A stretch of 64,000 nucleotides of DNA, taken from positions 222,001 through 286,000 of the forward strand of contig JADANN010000156.1 of NCBI GenBank assembly GCA_018806985.1, written 5' to 3'. The DNA comes from Angiostrongylus vasorum (Eukaryota; Nematoda; Chromadorea; Rhabditida; Metastrongylidae). The number at the start of each line of letters is the position of its first letter. The stretch's first letter is position 1. The notes under the pieces are model-generated. The model ran no database searches. It was not told the origin of the DNA and saw nothing but the letters and a program-made list of their open reading frames with translations. This document shows, one piece after another, positions 11,776 through 22,559 of the stretch. Made by a program: the position numbers and the translations under genes.

Positions 11776-13510
11776 TTATTTAAGGTCAGATCTATCACTA
11801 GCTGCGTGGACGGGTCAACAGATAGAATAACGTAGTTAACAACCCTAATACTTACCCAGTTGTTGACGTACATTTCAGACCATCTAACGAACCCCCAAAT
11901 GTTCCTGGATCGCCTACCTAACGCGCGACCCAACAGCGCGTACGTGAGGGAGTCCTTCGACGTCAACGCCATTTTTACAAACGTGTCGAATAACTCCGCT
12001 ATGCAAGCCATCCGCAAGCTCCCTGTAAAAACACGAAGGAGCAATAAACATGTATGGCTTCAAGATAGAGCAGTTGATGGCACTCTTAAAAAGAATGCTT
12101 GAGCTGCTCAATCTTCAGATGGTCCGGAAATTACCACGCTCAAATAAGAGGGTTGGCAATGGGACAGCGACTGGCACCAAGTCTTCCTATTGGGTTTTAT
12201 TTCTAAGGTGGAAGCACCATTGACCGATCTCGGGGCCGTTACTCTACTGTAGATATATTGATGAGTGTTTTGTCCTTTGCTCAACAAAAGAGGAAATAGA
12301 CAAATGTTTCGAGTTGTTGAACGAGCAGTCAGAGTATATTAAATTCACCAAAGAGAAACCAAAGGAAAACTGGCTTCCATTTCTGAACGTGCAATTTAAC
12401 CTATCAGAAAACGGCTACATTACAAAATGGTATCGAAAGCCAAGTAGTAGAAACATCTTGGTTCATTACCTCTCGTCTCACCGCTCTCACACGAAAAGGG
12501 CGCTTGTGAGAAATATGTTTCGAACAGCTACCAACGTGTGCACAGGAAGGGAGCAGAGAGAGAAGTCCCGGAACTTGGCGCGGAAAAATAGCCATTTTTA
12601 ATGGCTACGAAACTGTAGCTTGGGTTAGTTGTAGAGGAAACCACAGGGCCCCCTAACGATAACTCTAGCTGCAATAAGGTACTCGTTTATCCTACCCTTC
12701 ATTTCAAATGAAGTATGTGCAGCTATAAAACGCTGTTTAAAAAGGGCCGGTCTAGAGAATTCGGTAGCGATAACTGAAATGCCACAGAGTAATCTAAGAC
12801 GCCAGCTAGGTCGTAACCGCCTATTGACCGTCTATGTGCAACGCAAAATTGCATAACTTGCCCCAATGGAAGAGACGGTGACGGTGACTGCATGAGATCG
12901 GGTACAGTCTATCTGATCTCTTGTAAGGCGTGCGGGGACGAATACGTTGACGAAACGGGTAGACCACTCTGCATTCGTATAAAAGAACATCTAGTCGGCA
13001 AATGTAAACCAAATACTCCACTAGGCGCGCATAGGGCGCAGAGACATAACAGAGAATATTTCGAAGTAGGGGTTACGATCCTCGTGCAGGAATCGAGAAC
13101 GGAAGCGCGCAATACTCTTGAGGCATTCTGGATTAATTCCAAGAATCCGAACATGAACAGCAGGGAGGAATGCCTCATTATCATCCCCATTATCACGCCT
13201 GATATTGGACAATATACAAGTCTGTTATTCTGATGAGATGAGCACATTACGATTCCATGTGAACTCTGTGCGGTTGGTCTCCATTTGACATATTTAGTGG
13301 AAGACTCATAGAAATTGGTGAGTGTGCAAAGACTCTGTGTTCAATGTGACTGAAAATTTGTTCAGCATTTTCTCTGTTTGGTTATGGAGGTGTTTGGCCG
13401 TGTAAATTGTAGTCAAACTGGCATTTCCAGGCTCTAAGGAAGGCGAAATCCGCTAAAAATCAGCTAGTACGTAAATAAAGAAATAAAGTAACACCTCGTG
13501 TTTGCTAAAG
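11776..13510 (+). mobile_element. Penelope-like element, RT plus GIY-YIG, 5' truncated
   Basis: Plus-strand copy starting inside the reverse transcriptase at KVRSITSCVDG. Blocks in order: ESFDVNAIFTNVSNNSAMQA (RT), RYIDECFVLC at about 12,251-12,280 (the YxDD position, here YIDE), WYRKPSSRNILVHYLSSH (12,426-12,480), a cysteine-motif/linker region, then GTVYLISCKACGDEYVDETG (GIY-YIG core, 12,901-12,960) and AFWINSKNPNMNSREECLII. The nuclease ORF is open from 12,892 to the stop at 13,231. Frameshifts occur near 12,100, 12,230 and 12,600. The 3' tail and terminal repeat run to 13,510, where the hairpin motif is mutated (CTAAGGA). It joins the minus copy at about 11,775. Confidence 0.88.
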
Positions 13511-13514
13511 TGAA

Positions 13515-14280
13515 GTGGAAAGATCTCTGACGCTGTTCTTCGAATAGAGACAATTATTGGGCAAGTTAAAAATTTAAAAAGTATATTTGAACAACTGCTG
13601 AGTGACAGAGAAAAAACGAACTGGGAATGAATTTTACATGTATTTCAGCATCATTCAAACGATACCTTATGCAAACTTTTGCCATTTAAATAACACGCCG
13701 AGTCTCGGAACGGAAGATTGCTGATTGGCATATCTGCCTTCCTGATATGACGTGAATAAAGGTGAACTCAAATGCCAAATGTTTTAAAGTAAAAGTCGGG
13801 TATCGCCATACCCAATAGTCTTCTGGATACAGCCGTTGTTCCACTGAGTCTCATCGCAAGAGGCCATTTTTGATTTTGTAAATGATGAGCTACACTGAGG
13901 CTGCACTTACGGATCTCCGTGACTTTCCCAGCACTACAGTTCCTCCCCATTTTAGATTTCTATTATGCAAATATGCATCAAATATATACCCAACATATTT
14001 GTATGTATGCAATGAGCGTTTATTTTCGGAAGTAAATCACTTCGACTGTTACTTCTGTATGCGAAAGTGGTGAAACTCATTTACCTAAGACTGCAGAAAT
14101 TCCACGTCTTATATACCGAAACCAAACCCGTAATTAATACGCTTGTTGAACGCATTTATATACGCTTTTTGCATGCACAGTTGTAGTCGAGCGGATCATT
14201 TTGGCGTCTCCTGAACGACGACCTTTGTTGAGGTGATGCGAGGTTGGCAGATGTATTCGGCGCTGTTGTTATCATTGGTA
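13515..14280. other. No clear feature
   Basis: AT-rich sequence between two PLE dimers. Only short overlapping ORFs of about 60 codons occur on both strands, with no family resemblance. Confidence 0.3.
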
Positions 14281-14284
14281 TTGG

Positions 14285-15530
14285 GGTTGCTTGTCGATAG
14301 CTGATGCTTAGCGGGTTTTGCCTTCCTCAGAAACTTGACGTATTTTATGTAACAGTAGTCTTATATTCGGTGAAATATTTGTAGTATTAATGAAGACGAA
14401 ACTTCCAGATAAACGCCATATTAATCAAAAAGGCCACTCACTGTGCTGTTACTAGTGGCACTGCACGCGTGTTGTTCACGTGGACGGCGAGCGAGACCCA
14501 TCCAGGGGTCAAAAATATGATTTTGAAATAAGGCGCCAGGTCACGTGTGATAGTGAGGCATTCGTCTTTTCGATTGATCTTTCGGTTTCTAAAATTTATC
14601 TAAACCGCCTCCCAAGAGTCTTGCGCCTTTATTGTGTTGATACCTGCGCTAGGGATCCGGACAGTCAGTTCGAAATCATCGTCATTGTGCTTTGCGCCCT
14701 ATGTTTAGCTAAAGGAGTGCTTTGACGAATTTTAACTTTCCCATCTAGATATTCTTTTATGCGGACACAAAGTGGTCTACCCGTTTCCCTAATATATTCC
14801 TCACCGCATCCGTTTCATGAGATCAAGTATATTGTACCAGAACTCATGCAATCGCCGTCTCTCCCGTTAGGACAAATCACACAGTTTTCTGAGCTGCACA
14901 AATGATCATAGAGGCAGTTGCAAATTAATGACGGCATAGGGGTATCGAGTGGGTGGTCGATAATCGTTGCATAATTTTCAAGACCACTTTTTCTTAAGCA
15001 TCTCGTAATGGCGTAACTTACTTCATTTGATATAAAGGGTACTTTAAAAGGGATCTTACCTACGTCCGAAACATTATTTTGGGGAACTACCCTACGTTTT
15101 TGCCTAATCCAAGTGGCTTCTACTTCACAGCCATTGGAGATGGCAATTTTTCTGTGCCAGGTTTTGCGATTCCTTCCTTTCCTCTTCTCCTGTGCACACA
15201 TTTTTTTGTCGCACGGTACATGTTTTTGATAAGTGCTTTTTTTCATGTGTGAAGGATGAGAGGAGAGGTAGTGAACTAGTATGTTCTTACTACTTGGCTT
15301 ACGATACCATTTTTTGTTATATAGCCACTCTCTGAGAGATTTATTTGAATGTTTAAGAATGGAAGCCAGTTCTCGGTTGGTTTTTTCCTTGTGAATTTGT
15401 GATCGTCTGTTTAACAATTCAAAGCACTCATCCGTTCTTTTTGCGGAACAGGCGATGAAGCAGTGGTCTATGTAACAGCAGTAGATATAGTGGCCGGCGA
15501 ACGAAAACTGGAGCTTCCACAATAAACATG
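14285..15530 (-). mobile_element. Penelope-like element, RT core to tail
   Basis: The minus-strand frame is open for 250 codons (15,567 down to 14,815). It covers the catalytic region with YIDH at 15,463-15,474 (YxDD in the family), KWYRKPSSKNILVHYLSS, then ISNEVSYAITRCLRKSGLEN, CVICPNGRDGDC and GTIYLIS. A stop then cuts the frame inside the GIY-YIG core. Nuclease remnants and the tail continue to about 14,285, ending in a decayed terminal motif (CTGAGGAAGGC). It represents a subfamily distinct from the 42-kb copy (YIDH, different tail). It joins a plus-strand partial copy at about 15,530. Confidence 0.85.
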
Positions 15531-16065
15531 AAATTATAGATCTTAGCGCAGGAATCAAAAACATCAACGCACAATGCTCTCGAGGCGTTTTGGATAAATT
15601 TCAAAAACCCAAAGATGAACCGGAAAGACGAGTGCATCACTATCACACGTGACCTGGCGCCTTATTTCAAAATCATATTTTTGACCCTTGGTTGCGCCTC
15701 GCTCGCCGTTCCACGTGAACAACGCACGTGCAGTCCTACTCGTAACAGCACGGTGAGTAGCCTTTTTGATTAACATGGCGTTTATTTGAAAGTTTCGTCC
15801 TCATTAATACTACAAATATTTCACCGAATATGAGACTACAGTTATAAAAAATACGTCTAGGCTCTAAGGAAGGCGAGATAGTCGAAACGTCAGCCATCGA
15901 ACAACAACACCAACAGCAACGACAACAACAACCACAACAGCAATAACAACGAAGACCTATACCAAGCTGGTATCGGATCAACAAGATCAGTTTATAAGAT
16001 CGTATAAATAAATATATCAAGAATGTAAAGAATTGTTCGATCAATGCCGAGGTTAATAGACAGTT
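15531..16065 (+). mobile_element. Penelope-like element tail, inverted partner
   Basis: The plus strand starts within the nuclease C-terminus (frame fragments FWINFKNPKMNRKDECIT). It runs through the same tail as the minus copy (CACGTGACCTGGCGCCTTAT is found in both, inverted) to a terminal hairpin motif at about 15,857-15,893 with a core mutation (CTAAGGA). After a CAA-rich tract, 16,020-16,065 carries the AATGCCGAGGTTAATAGA block that follows PLE terminal repeats elsewhere. Arms of roughly 400 bp pair with 14,285-14,720. Confidence 0.8.
15898..15951 (+). repeat. Imperfect CAA/CAR trinucleotide tract
   Basis: About 18 imperfect triplets of the CAA/CAG/CAC type directly follow the PLE terminal motif. 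The opposite strand gives a cysteine-rich ORF that is an artefact of this tract. Confidence 0.8.
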
Positions 16066-16111
16066 GATCATGAGTGTTATTTTTTACATTTATCTCTACA
16101 TCAAATTTGAG

Positions 16112-16375
16112 GATAGGGCGTATAGCGCAGTCGTTGGAGGTGCCCTGAAACTCACGGCTTGTCGCTGCTTAGACAGCCCTCTTATACCAACAAAGCTACC
16201 AATCTGTTTGTAGTCAGAAAATTGGTACCAGAGCTTCTTTGGGAGGACAACAGCACTGACTTGATATATGGGTAGGATACCACGGGCAGACATCTATTCA
16301 ATCGCCTCTAACGATGCTGATGAAGTCGAAAGCATGGTTCATCTCTCTTGGAATGATCAACGCCGAACGCTTGAC
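16112..16375 (+). repeat. SINE-A copy, diverged
   Basis: Head GGGCGTATAGCGCAGTCGTT (A-box-like), body block AAATTGGTACCAGAGC, and tail block AAAGCATGGTTCATCTCT followed by GATCAACGCCGA. The B-box region is degraded. Confidence 0.65.
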
Positions 16376-16831
16376 CCTCTATCCATCATAAGATGTTTGA
16401 AGATAACTAGTTATCTAGCTGCAAACTTTGCAGTCAGATCTTCTGATGAGTCCGAATCGTGAAGGTTTTTTGGAAACATTCGAAGCGAAAGGATAGCAAG
16501 GAGGAGAAGACGTCCTTCTTTCTCGTGTGAAAATGACTTGTTTTTCATTCGTTTTTTTATTCTTCTATTTCATTTTTGTTTCCATTGAGATAATACTACT
16601 GTGCACCAGCAGTAAATTTTCTTTTCTAGCACAAAACAAAAGTGAAATCAAAGCTGAGCGGGATGTATAAACTGAATTCATTCCACGAAATATCCGAAAC
16701 CTTTTCGTATAATTGTAATAGAACGTTTAGTAAGACTGCCTATTTTTAGCTTAATGGAAGCCGTTTATTCTTCCAGATTTTTTTCCATTTCAAATCCTTG
16801 GACTTCGGTTAGACACCTTTGCCCCAATGAG

Positions 16832-16875
16832 TCATCGCCAAAATAGAAAACACTCATCGCCAAAATAGAAAACGC
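16832..16875 (+). repeat. 22-bp tandem duplication
   Basis: TCATCGCCAAAATAGAAAAC occurs twice in succession (16,832 and 16,854). No gene context. Confidence 0.85.
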
Positions 16876-17014
16876 TCTCATGCATTATTAGAGAACGTAC
16901 TGGTCAAGTTGGCTAAACACGAAATCTTTGGATAGCCGTACTAGGATGTCACTCGTTTTCACCACAGACAATTTCCGACTTTTATGGAATGAATAAGGTT
17001 TTCCCCCACATAAC

Positions 17015-17425
17015 TTTTTACTTACTTGGATGCTTGGATAGCCTGTCCTCACTGGTTGTGCGGGCCCCAGGGTAATCTCCTCCACTTTTCGGAGTTTTGT
17101 TGGTTTAGCCATTGTGGTTCTCTGGATTACCGGGCTCAGCTTGGCCGAAGTCTGCTCCAGGTTGTCAATACCACAGACAGTTGCCGTTCCTGTGGATCAG
17201 AGAGAGACTTGCCTCCATGTGAATAGTTTTATACCAGGACGGTGGTGAATCCTAGTATTTGTTTACTCCTAGTCGGGCTTTCTGATGGAAACGCCGGACT
17301 CCTTATCAGCTTGGGAAACCGTGCCAGGGAAGTGATGACCCCCCGCGGTACATCGCCAGGAACACCTCCTAGACACCGGTGAGGCCGTAAACTCTTTGGG
17401 AGGCCACAGAACTTTATTGTTAATT
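17015..17425 (+). repeat. Family C interspersed repeat
   Basis: Starts near TTACTTGGATGCTTGGATAG and TCCTCACTGGTTGTGCGGGC. It contains GTTTACTCCTAGTCGGGCTT and TTCTGATGGAAACGCCGGAC, and ends near AGACACCGGTGAGGCCGTAA. The same ordered blocks occur at six other loci here. I see no open reading frame common to the copies and no clear tRNA-like promoter, so its class is unknown. Confidence 0.75.
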
Positions 17426-17429
17426 TGTC

Positions 17430-18440
17430 TACTCTGGACGGATGGGAGACTCTACTACCTTGGACTGAAATCACGCGGAGTACGCCTGCTTCGCATCACA
17501 TCTCTAACCATTCTGCCTCCGGCGCATATATGAGCTTTTTCGGCAGCAGTTTATTGAAAAGACACGTAAAAAGACGTTGGCTACCGTGCATTACGATGCA
17601 CTCCATGCTTCGAAGTGAATGTAAAGTTAAATGAAAAAAAGCTACGTTATTTCTTTGCGTACCAAGACGTGCTAAATACAGGACTGAAACAGCATGGAGA
17701 GAAGAATTCTTACATTAAGAAATGGATAAATATTGTGGGAGGATGAGAACAGTGGAACCTCACTGACTAATCACTTTCTTGCTTTTTTTGTACAATTATC
17801 TCTACCTTCATTAAGGAGAAACTCGTTTGTACTACATGGATGCAGTTTTAACAAAAGCTGAATAAGATCGTAGCATCATTAAAGCATTCCTACGAAAAGC
17901 TATAAAAGGTTTTTTTCGCTAACATAATCCTTGTGGTTTTCAGTTCAGTAAAATGGTTTTTCAACCAGCAGCACAAAATGTTAAACCAATGGTAAACGCC
18001 TAACATATTTCTATGGAGTACTGAGTGCTTTATCATAGTCAAGCGAGTTTTCGCATAACCATTCTGCAGCAGTCATAGATCGCAAACATACATATGTATT
18101 AAGTGGCAGAGTGGTAATGACGGCGTTCAATACATGGAAGACTTGATTCGATGTCGGAAAATAAACGTCCATGCACGAGATCGGTGAACTAGTATCAGGC
18201 ATCTGTGGCAAACTCAATCCGATCCACGAAAGTTAGGTACGCCTTGGCATATCATCCAAGAATCGGCGTCTAGATAACAGAATGGGTTTAACGACACTTA
18301 TAACGAAGATCGAAAATCCTCAAGCAGCAACTGAACCTTGTACGCAAAATCCGAAGACCTGGCACGATAACGAACGTGAGGAATTGAATCGAATAGAAGT
18401 GTTGGGATCCGAACAGTAGATATGAAGACGGATCGTATAT
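17430..18440. other. No clear feature
   Basis: AT-rich sequence with short ORFs only; none resembles a known family. Confidence 0.3.
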
Positions 18441-18443
18441 AAA

Positions 18444-18445
<2 letters not shown>

Positions 18446-18474
<29 letters not shown>
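18446..18474 (+). repeat. (AT)n microsatellite
   Basis: An uninterrupted AT tract of about 14 dinucleotides, immediately left of a SINE-B fragment. Confidence 0.95.
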
Positions 18475-18477
18475 ACC

Positions 18478-18570
18478 GCTATGATTCTAAGATATTTGCA
18501 AAACTTACACTCCAAACCAGATCCGAAACCGTGATTACCCTTTCCGTTGACGAGCTGATAGCATGGCAAG
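18478..18570 (-). repeat. SINE-B fragment
   Basis: The minus strand reads GGTTTCGGATCTGG (B-box-like) followed by TTTTGCAAATATCTTAGAAT, the block that follows the promoter in SINE-B. It is arranged head-to-head with the next copy. Confidence 0.65.
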
Positions 18571-18572
18571 GT

Positions 18573-18760
18573 AAAGCAGTGGTCTCAGTGGTGCAGTGCG
18601 TAACACATGAATGCGCAGAAAGGTAACTGTGCCTTCGAATCTGGCCTGCGGTCCAAGTTTTGCAAATACCTCAACATTATAGAGGTTGCACTTCACATCA
18701 TGCCCTACCGTGAAGGAAATAATAACAGGCAGTATTATTTTAATTTTTCGTTTTCACGTC
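18573..18760 (+). repeat. SINE-B copy with clear tRNA-like promoter
   Basis: Contains TCAGTGGTGCAGTGCG (A-box-like), TTCGAATCTGGCC (good B-box), then GTTTTGCAAATACCTCAACA and a tail ending in AATAATAACAGGCAGT. The A-box to B-box spacing of about 40 bp fits a tRNA-derived internal Pol III promoter. This is the clearest evidence that family B is a SINE. Confidence 0.75.
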
Positions 18761-19085
18761 TGCCACGAGGATGCCAGCACTTCTCACATTCAATTCGTTT
18801 CTTCGCTTCGATCATCCACTAATGCGTTCCAACTTTTACGTGTCGCATCGACTGCTGTTTGATGATTTTTATTTTCTCTTGAATGTCATAGAATGCTAGT
18901 CGAGTCGATTCTCTCCCAAATTCCGAGATAGCCCGGGTGGAACGTTCCCAATTGGATTGCAGAAGTGATTTCTTCCAGAACAAGTCTGGTACCAATTTCT
19001 CGACCCTGGAGGAATGAGAAGCTTGGTGAACCCGGAGCAGGATTGGACCAGCACCATACTTGTGAAGACCGGCATCACACCACTG
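18757..19085 (-). repeat. Family D / SINE-A chimera
   Basis: The minus strand begins like SINE-A (body block AATTGGTACCAGACTTG). It then switches to a unique 200-bp segment, shared only with 58,590-58,845, that ends near AGAAGTGCTGG. The shared segment could be a SINE-A subfamily with another 3' body. A 98-codon minus-strand ORF spans it but is not preserved in the second copy. Confidence 0.55.
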
Positions 19086-19089
19086 TTCT

Positions 19090-19695
19090 ATCCACCCCCA
19101 TGTATATGTACTCATATAAACAAACTACCCTTTCGCTTTTGAACTAGTTCACGCAGTTATTCAGGATGTCGTGATGATGCTACAGATCGCAACAACAGGG
19201 CACTCATGAATAATCGCTTGCCATGGAGAGACAGTAAACAGTAGAAAGAGAAATAATGTCAATGACTTAGTTCAACAGTCGTTTCTAATGGATTCAGTTA
19301 AAACGAAAGAAAAATTAAGGAATTGTATGCGGTTGAACTACACTTGCAGGCACTTATTTTTGAACGGAATGAAAGATGAACATTTACGACTCATTCCTAA
19401 TACCGATCTGTTCTTCGACGCACATTCACAGTCACGGTAAACGAATGAGAGCCGATTTTCTGGACCAACTAACATTTATGCTGTGAGAAAGGAGCCTATG
19501 TTAATAAAAGTAATGGTAAAAAAATGTAAAACTAGTTAAAAAGTGGGGAAAAACTTTTATTGAGCAAGTTTTGAACTTTTATTGAGACATATTACACAAC
19601 GTTAAAGGTGTAAATGGTTTTGTTAAATACAACAAAATTACATTTTTTGGGCTATTAACAGAGCTGTTTTTTACCTTATTCATTCCATTAATTTG
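19090..19695. other. No clear feature
   Basis: AT-rich sequence with no ORF above 60 codons and no recognised repeat. Confidence 0.3.
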
Positions 19696-19699
19696 TCTT

Positions 19700-19965
19700 A
19701 GAGGCTAGGCAAAGTTACTATTCCCATGGATAAATGCTGGGCAGAAAGGACATTCACGCCTCCAGAATGGAATATTGGTACCAGATTTGTCTGAGAACAT
19801 AGGAACAATGACCAAATTCTTCAGTAGGCACAGATAAGTCATTTTATAGGCTAACTATGTATTCAATCTCTTCTAATGGTGGTCGTTAATGCTGAATGTG
19901 TGGTGTATCCCTCAACGACTAATCCATGCCGAAAGCTTCAGCCTTTATCCTTTATTGACCAACAA
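19700..19965 (+). repeat. SINE-A copy, strongly diverged
   Basis: Retains ATTGGTACCAGATTTGTCTG and the tail TGTGGTGTATCCCTCAACGA followed by CAGCCTTTATCC. The head is barely recognisable. Confidence 0.5.
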
Positions 19966-19999
19966 TTTCTGTAGATTTGGTGACAGAAGGTAATAGAAG

Positions 20000-20240
20000 A
20001 ATTTTAGAACTGTTTAACTTTTTATTTACTGCCTATTATTTTTTTATGGCACGGTACTATGTGAAATACAACCACAATAGTGCTGAGATCCTCACGTGTC
20101 ACTCTCTGCTCCACCGATCCCCCTTACTTTGGCTTCCTCCCTTTCTCTCTCTCTCTCGAAGCTAGTGTAGGGTTTCTAGTCTTGCAAATATCTCAGAATC
20201 ACAAAAAAGTTCTCAATTTTTGGCTCGGGTCTGCTCGGGC
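20000..20240. repeat. SINE-B fragments, inverted pair
   Basis: At 20,000-20,130 the minus-strand tail block is seen (CTTTTTATTTACTGCCTATT, then AAATACAACCACAATAGTGC). At 20,160-20,215 the plus strand has TTGCAAATATCTCAGAATCA. A CTCT-rich stretch lies between them. Confidence 0.55.
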
Positions 20241-20699
20241 AATGAGGATTGTCGCTCACGGAGTGTTCGCTTCGACAGCAGTAAAGTTGATGAAATTTCC
20301 TCGAATTCTACTGATGTGGGGAAAGTGGTTCGTCGGTAAAGGTTGCACAAGTGAAACTTTTTAGACGGGCATATGAAAAGAATGTTTCCAAAAATGTTAT
20401 GATGTTATTTATACTTTCTTGACGATTGGCGCATAGATACCTATGTTACACTTGAATTACTCAAATGGTGGCGACATTCACTAGAACACAACGAAGTCCA
20501 CAGATTAGGAAGTGGAACAGATTGAAAGGCACACCTAGTAATGAATGTGCAGAACTTCTTAGAAGCTTCAATGTACCTCTTCGCTGAAAATTTACTAAAA
20601 TCTGTGAAATCTCAATCGCTTTATTTATTTAGTGGTTTACAATCTTAATGGTATAATGTACTAGACTGCTGTAAATGTAACTGCATTGAAGAAGGGAGA

Positions 20700-21250
20700 T
20701 CTACATCATTTTGATTAAGGTTAGACATAATTTTCTATGTAAAAATAAGGGCCTTTGAATTTACACATTTCCACCAGTGAGGTGCTAGTTTGCTTATTCC
20801 GGTAATAAAACCTCTGACGGCCTAGGAGCGACGAATTTGGCGAGGATTTCTTTACCAGCAGCTGGATTGTTGGAATGTTTCCTTGCAAGTAGTTAAAAGG
20901 TGCTTGAAAAAAAGGGGGCACTCAGCATGCAAAAGATCAGATGAGTACAGTGGCTAGGCTACGCTTCTTAACACAACACCTTCTGCCTCTCATGCGTTAA
21001 ATATCCAATAAGTGGTCAAACGCAGTTGTGCAAGCTAGACTTTTCTGTTGGCCATGTCTGGAGTCACGAGCACCAGTTTTTGCAGCATTTCATCGACTTT
21101 GTAACTACCTGTTTCTCCTATTATCCACTTTCTGGGGTCCACATGTTTTTACTACACAATTTCATTTGCCGATTATCGTAAGCATCTTTTGATGCAAATT
21201 ACAGTCTTTCTTATCTAAATGACACGTCTCGAGGAATCGTGTGAGTCTCA
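20700..21250 (-). pseudogene. Mariner-like transposase relic
   Basis: On the minus strand the decayed block VLRSVA-stop-PLYSSDLLHAECPLF fits the mariner motif around the third catalytic aspartate (PYSPD). Downstream, FYYRNKQTSTSLVEMCKFKG with YFYIENY fits the family C-terminus, which usually reads FYxxGIxxLxxRWxxC and then GxYF. Stops and frameshifts are frequent. The upstream half may extend to about 21,900, but I cannot align it. It is older than the mariners at 54.8 and 59.4 kb and of a different subtype. Confidence 0.5.
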
Positions 21251-22199
21251 GTACCTTTTTCAAACTGTGTTATTGCTTTACCAGCGTCATCGAAAAGGTG
21301 CATGAATTCCTATATAGACTTGGCAGGAACGTGAGTACCTGTAAACTACTTTTCTCATTGCTACGCTACGTGCAGTTAAAGCATGAACTCTGTTCCATAG
21401 AAATGTGATATAGTCGTGCTGAGGCAGTATTTTACCTTAAAGCTCGAATCCTTCCAAGACCATAGCAACTCATGCGATGATAGAGCAAATCCAACAGGAA
21501 TCCCATAATCAGTTTCCTGACTGCTCTAGAACAATGTTGCAAAAGAAATTTTGTTGAAAACTATGCTGTGTAAAATACTAAGAGGTTCATATTGTCGCTT
21601 GCCACATAGTATTGCATCACAACTTCTCATTGTAGGTCACAGTGCAGTCGGCAAACAGATGGTATTTGCTGTGTGAAAAAAAAACCACAAGGGACTTCCA
21701 TGACGACGACCTTTCTTAGTAGCAATCCATGCGGCACTCATTTATCAAGAATTTAAGCTTTCTAGTACCTTTTAAATGACGAACGATTATTCAGTTTTGA
21801 ACATAGCGTTTTTCCACAACCACTCAAGGACATGAAGTGGCAGCTTCGACTATCGGTGTTATACGGTCGTTGTCCACTGATAGACGCATCAAAGACTCCT
21901 ATAAAGGCACACCTCCAATACATCACTTTAGGAATCGTCTTTGCACTGCGCGTAAAGTAGCCGGCTCATAGGAGATTATTCGACATTATTTAGAGCCTTC
22001 ACCGCTGTTTCGTTTGAAGGTTCTCGTAGATTAAAAAAGAGGCGATTTTCATGGTTGGAGCGTACCATTTATACCAGCTTTAAGCCATTGTAAATTGAGT
22101 CTTAAAAAGGTATTGTATGATAAATTGTTGAGTGAGAAATGACCTTTAAAAAGGCATGCAGCAATTTTTGTAAGACAAGAGTATTTGCTACAAAATGTG

Positions 22200-22555
22200 T
22201 TTGTAAATTCAACCATTGTGATGTTGAGATATTTGCTAAACTTGGGCCCTAGGCCAAATTAAAACGTGATTTCTCATTCCGGGGGTCGCGGGTTACGCGG
22301 GAGACCGCTGAGGTCCTTTCTTTGCTTTTTCTCTTAGCCAATTTTCTAGCTAACAATGCCACCAACAACCATCTATCAACGGGATCGATCTGGAGAGCAC
22401 AAATCGGCGTTAAACTCAGTTAAACTGAACCTGTAGCCGAAACCACAGTGTTAATCTAATCGACTTAATTGAGGCAGGATATGATTATTTAAAAAATGCT
22501 TATTGCACCATGCCGTGAAAAATAATAATAGGCAGTAAATAAAAAGTTAATATTG
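22200..22555. repeat. SINE-B related composite
   Basis: Minus-strand B block at 22,210-22,250 (GTGATGTTGAGATATTTGC), and the reverse of the B leader at 22,370-22,470 (CAACGGGATCGATCTGGAGA, AAATCGGCGTTAAACTCAGT). Then a plus-strand tail at 22,505-22,550 (ATGCCGTGAAAAATAATAAT, GGCAGTAAATAAAAAG). Confidence 0.6.
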
Positions 22556-22559
22556 TGCT

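Noticed and set aside
11914..12102. ORFs on both strands around 11.9-12.1 kb
   Set aside because: The minus-strand frames here are antisense to the plus-strand PLE reverse transcriptase; only the part below about 11,775 is real minus-strand PLE.
15736..16071. Cysteine-rich 111-codon minus-strand ORF
   Set aside because: The Cys run is the complement of a CAA/CAG-type triplet tract after a PLE tail.
18446..18760. Direct-repeat array resembling CRISPR
   Set aside because: The repeats are an AT tract and an inverted SINE-B pair, not regularly spaced identical units; the genome is eukaryotic.
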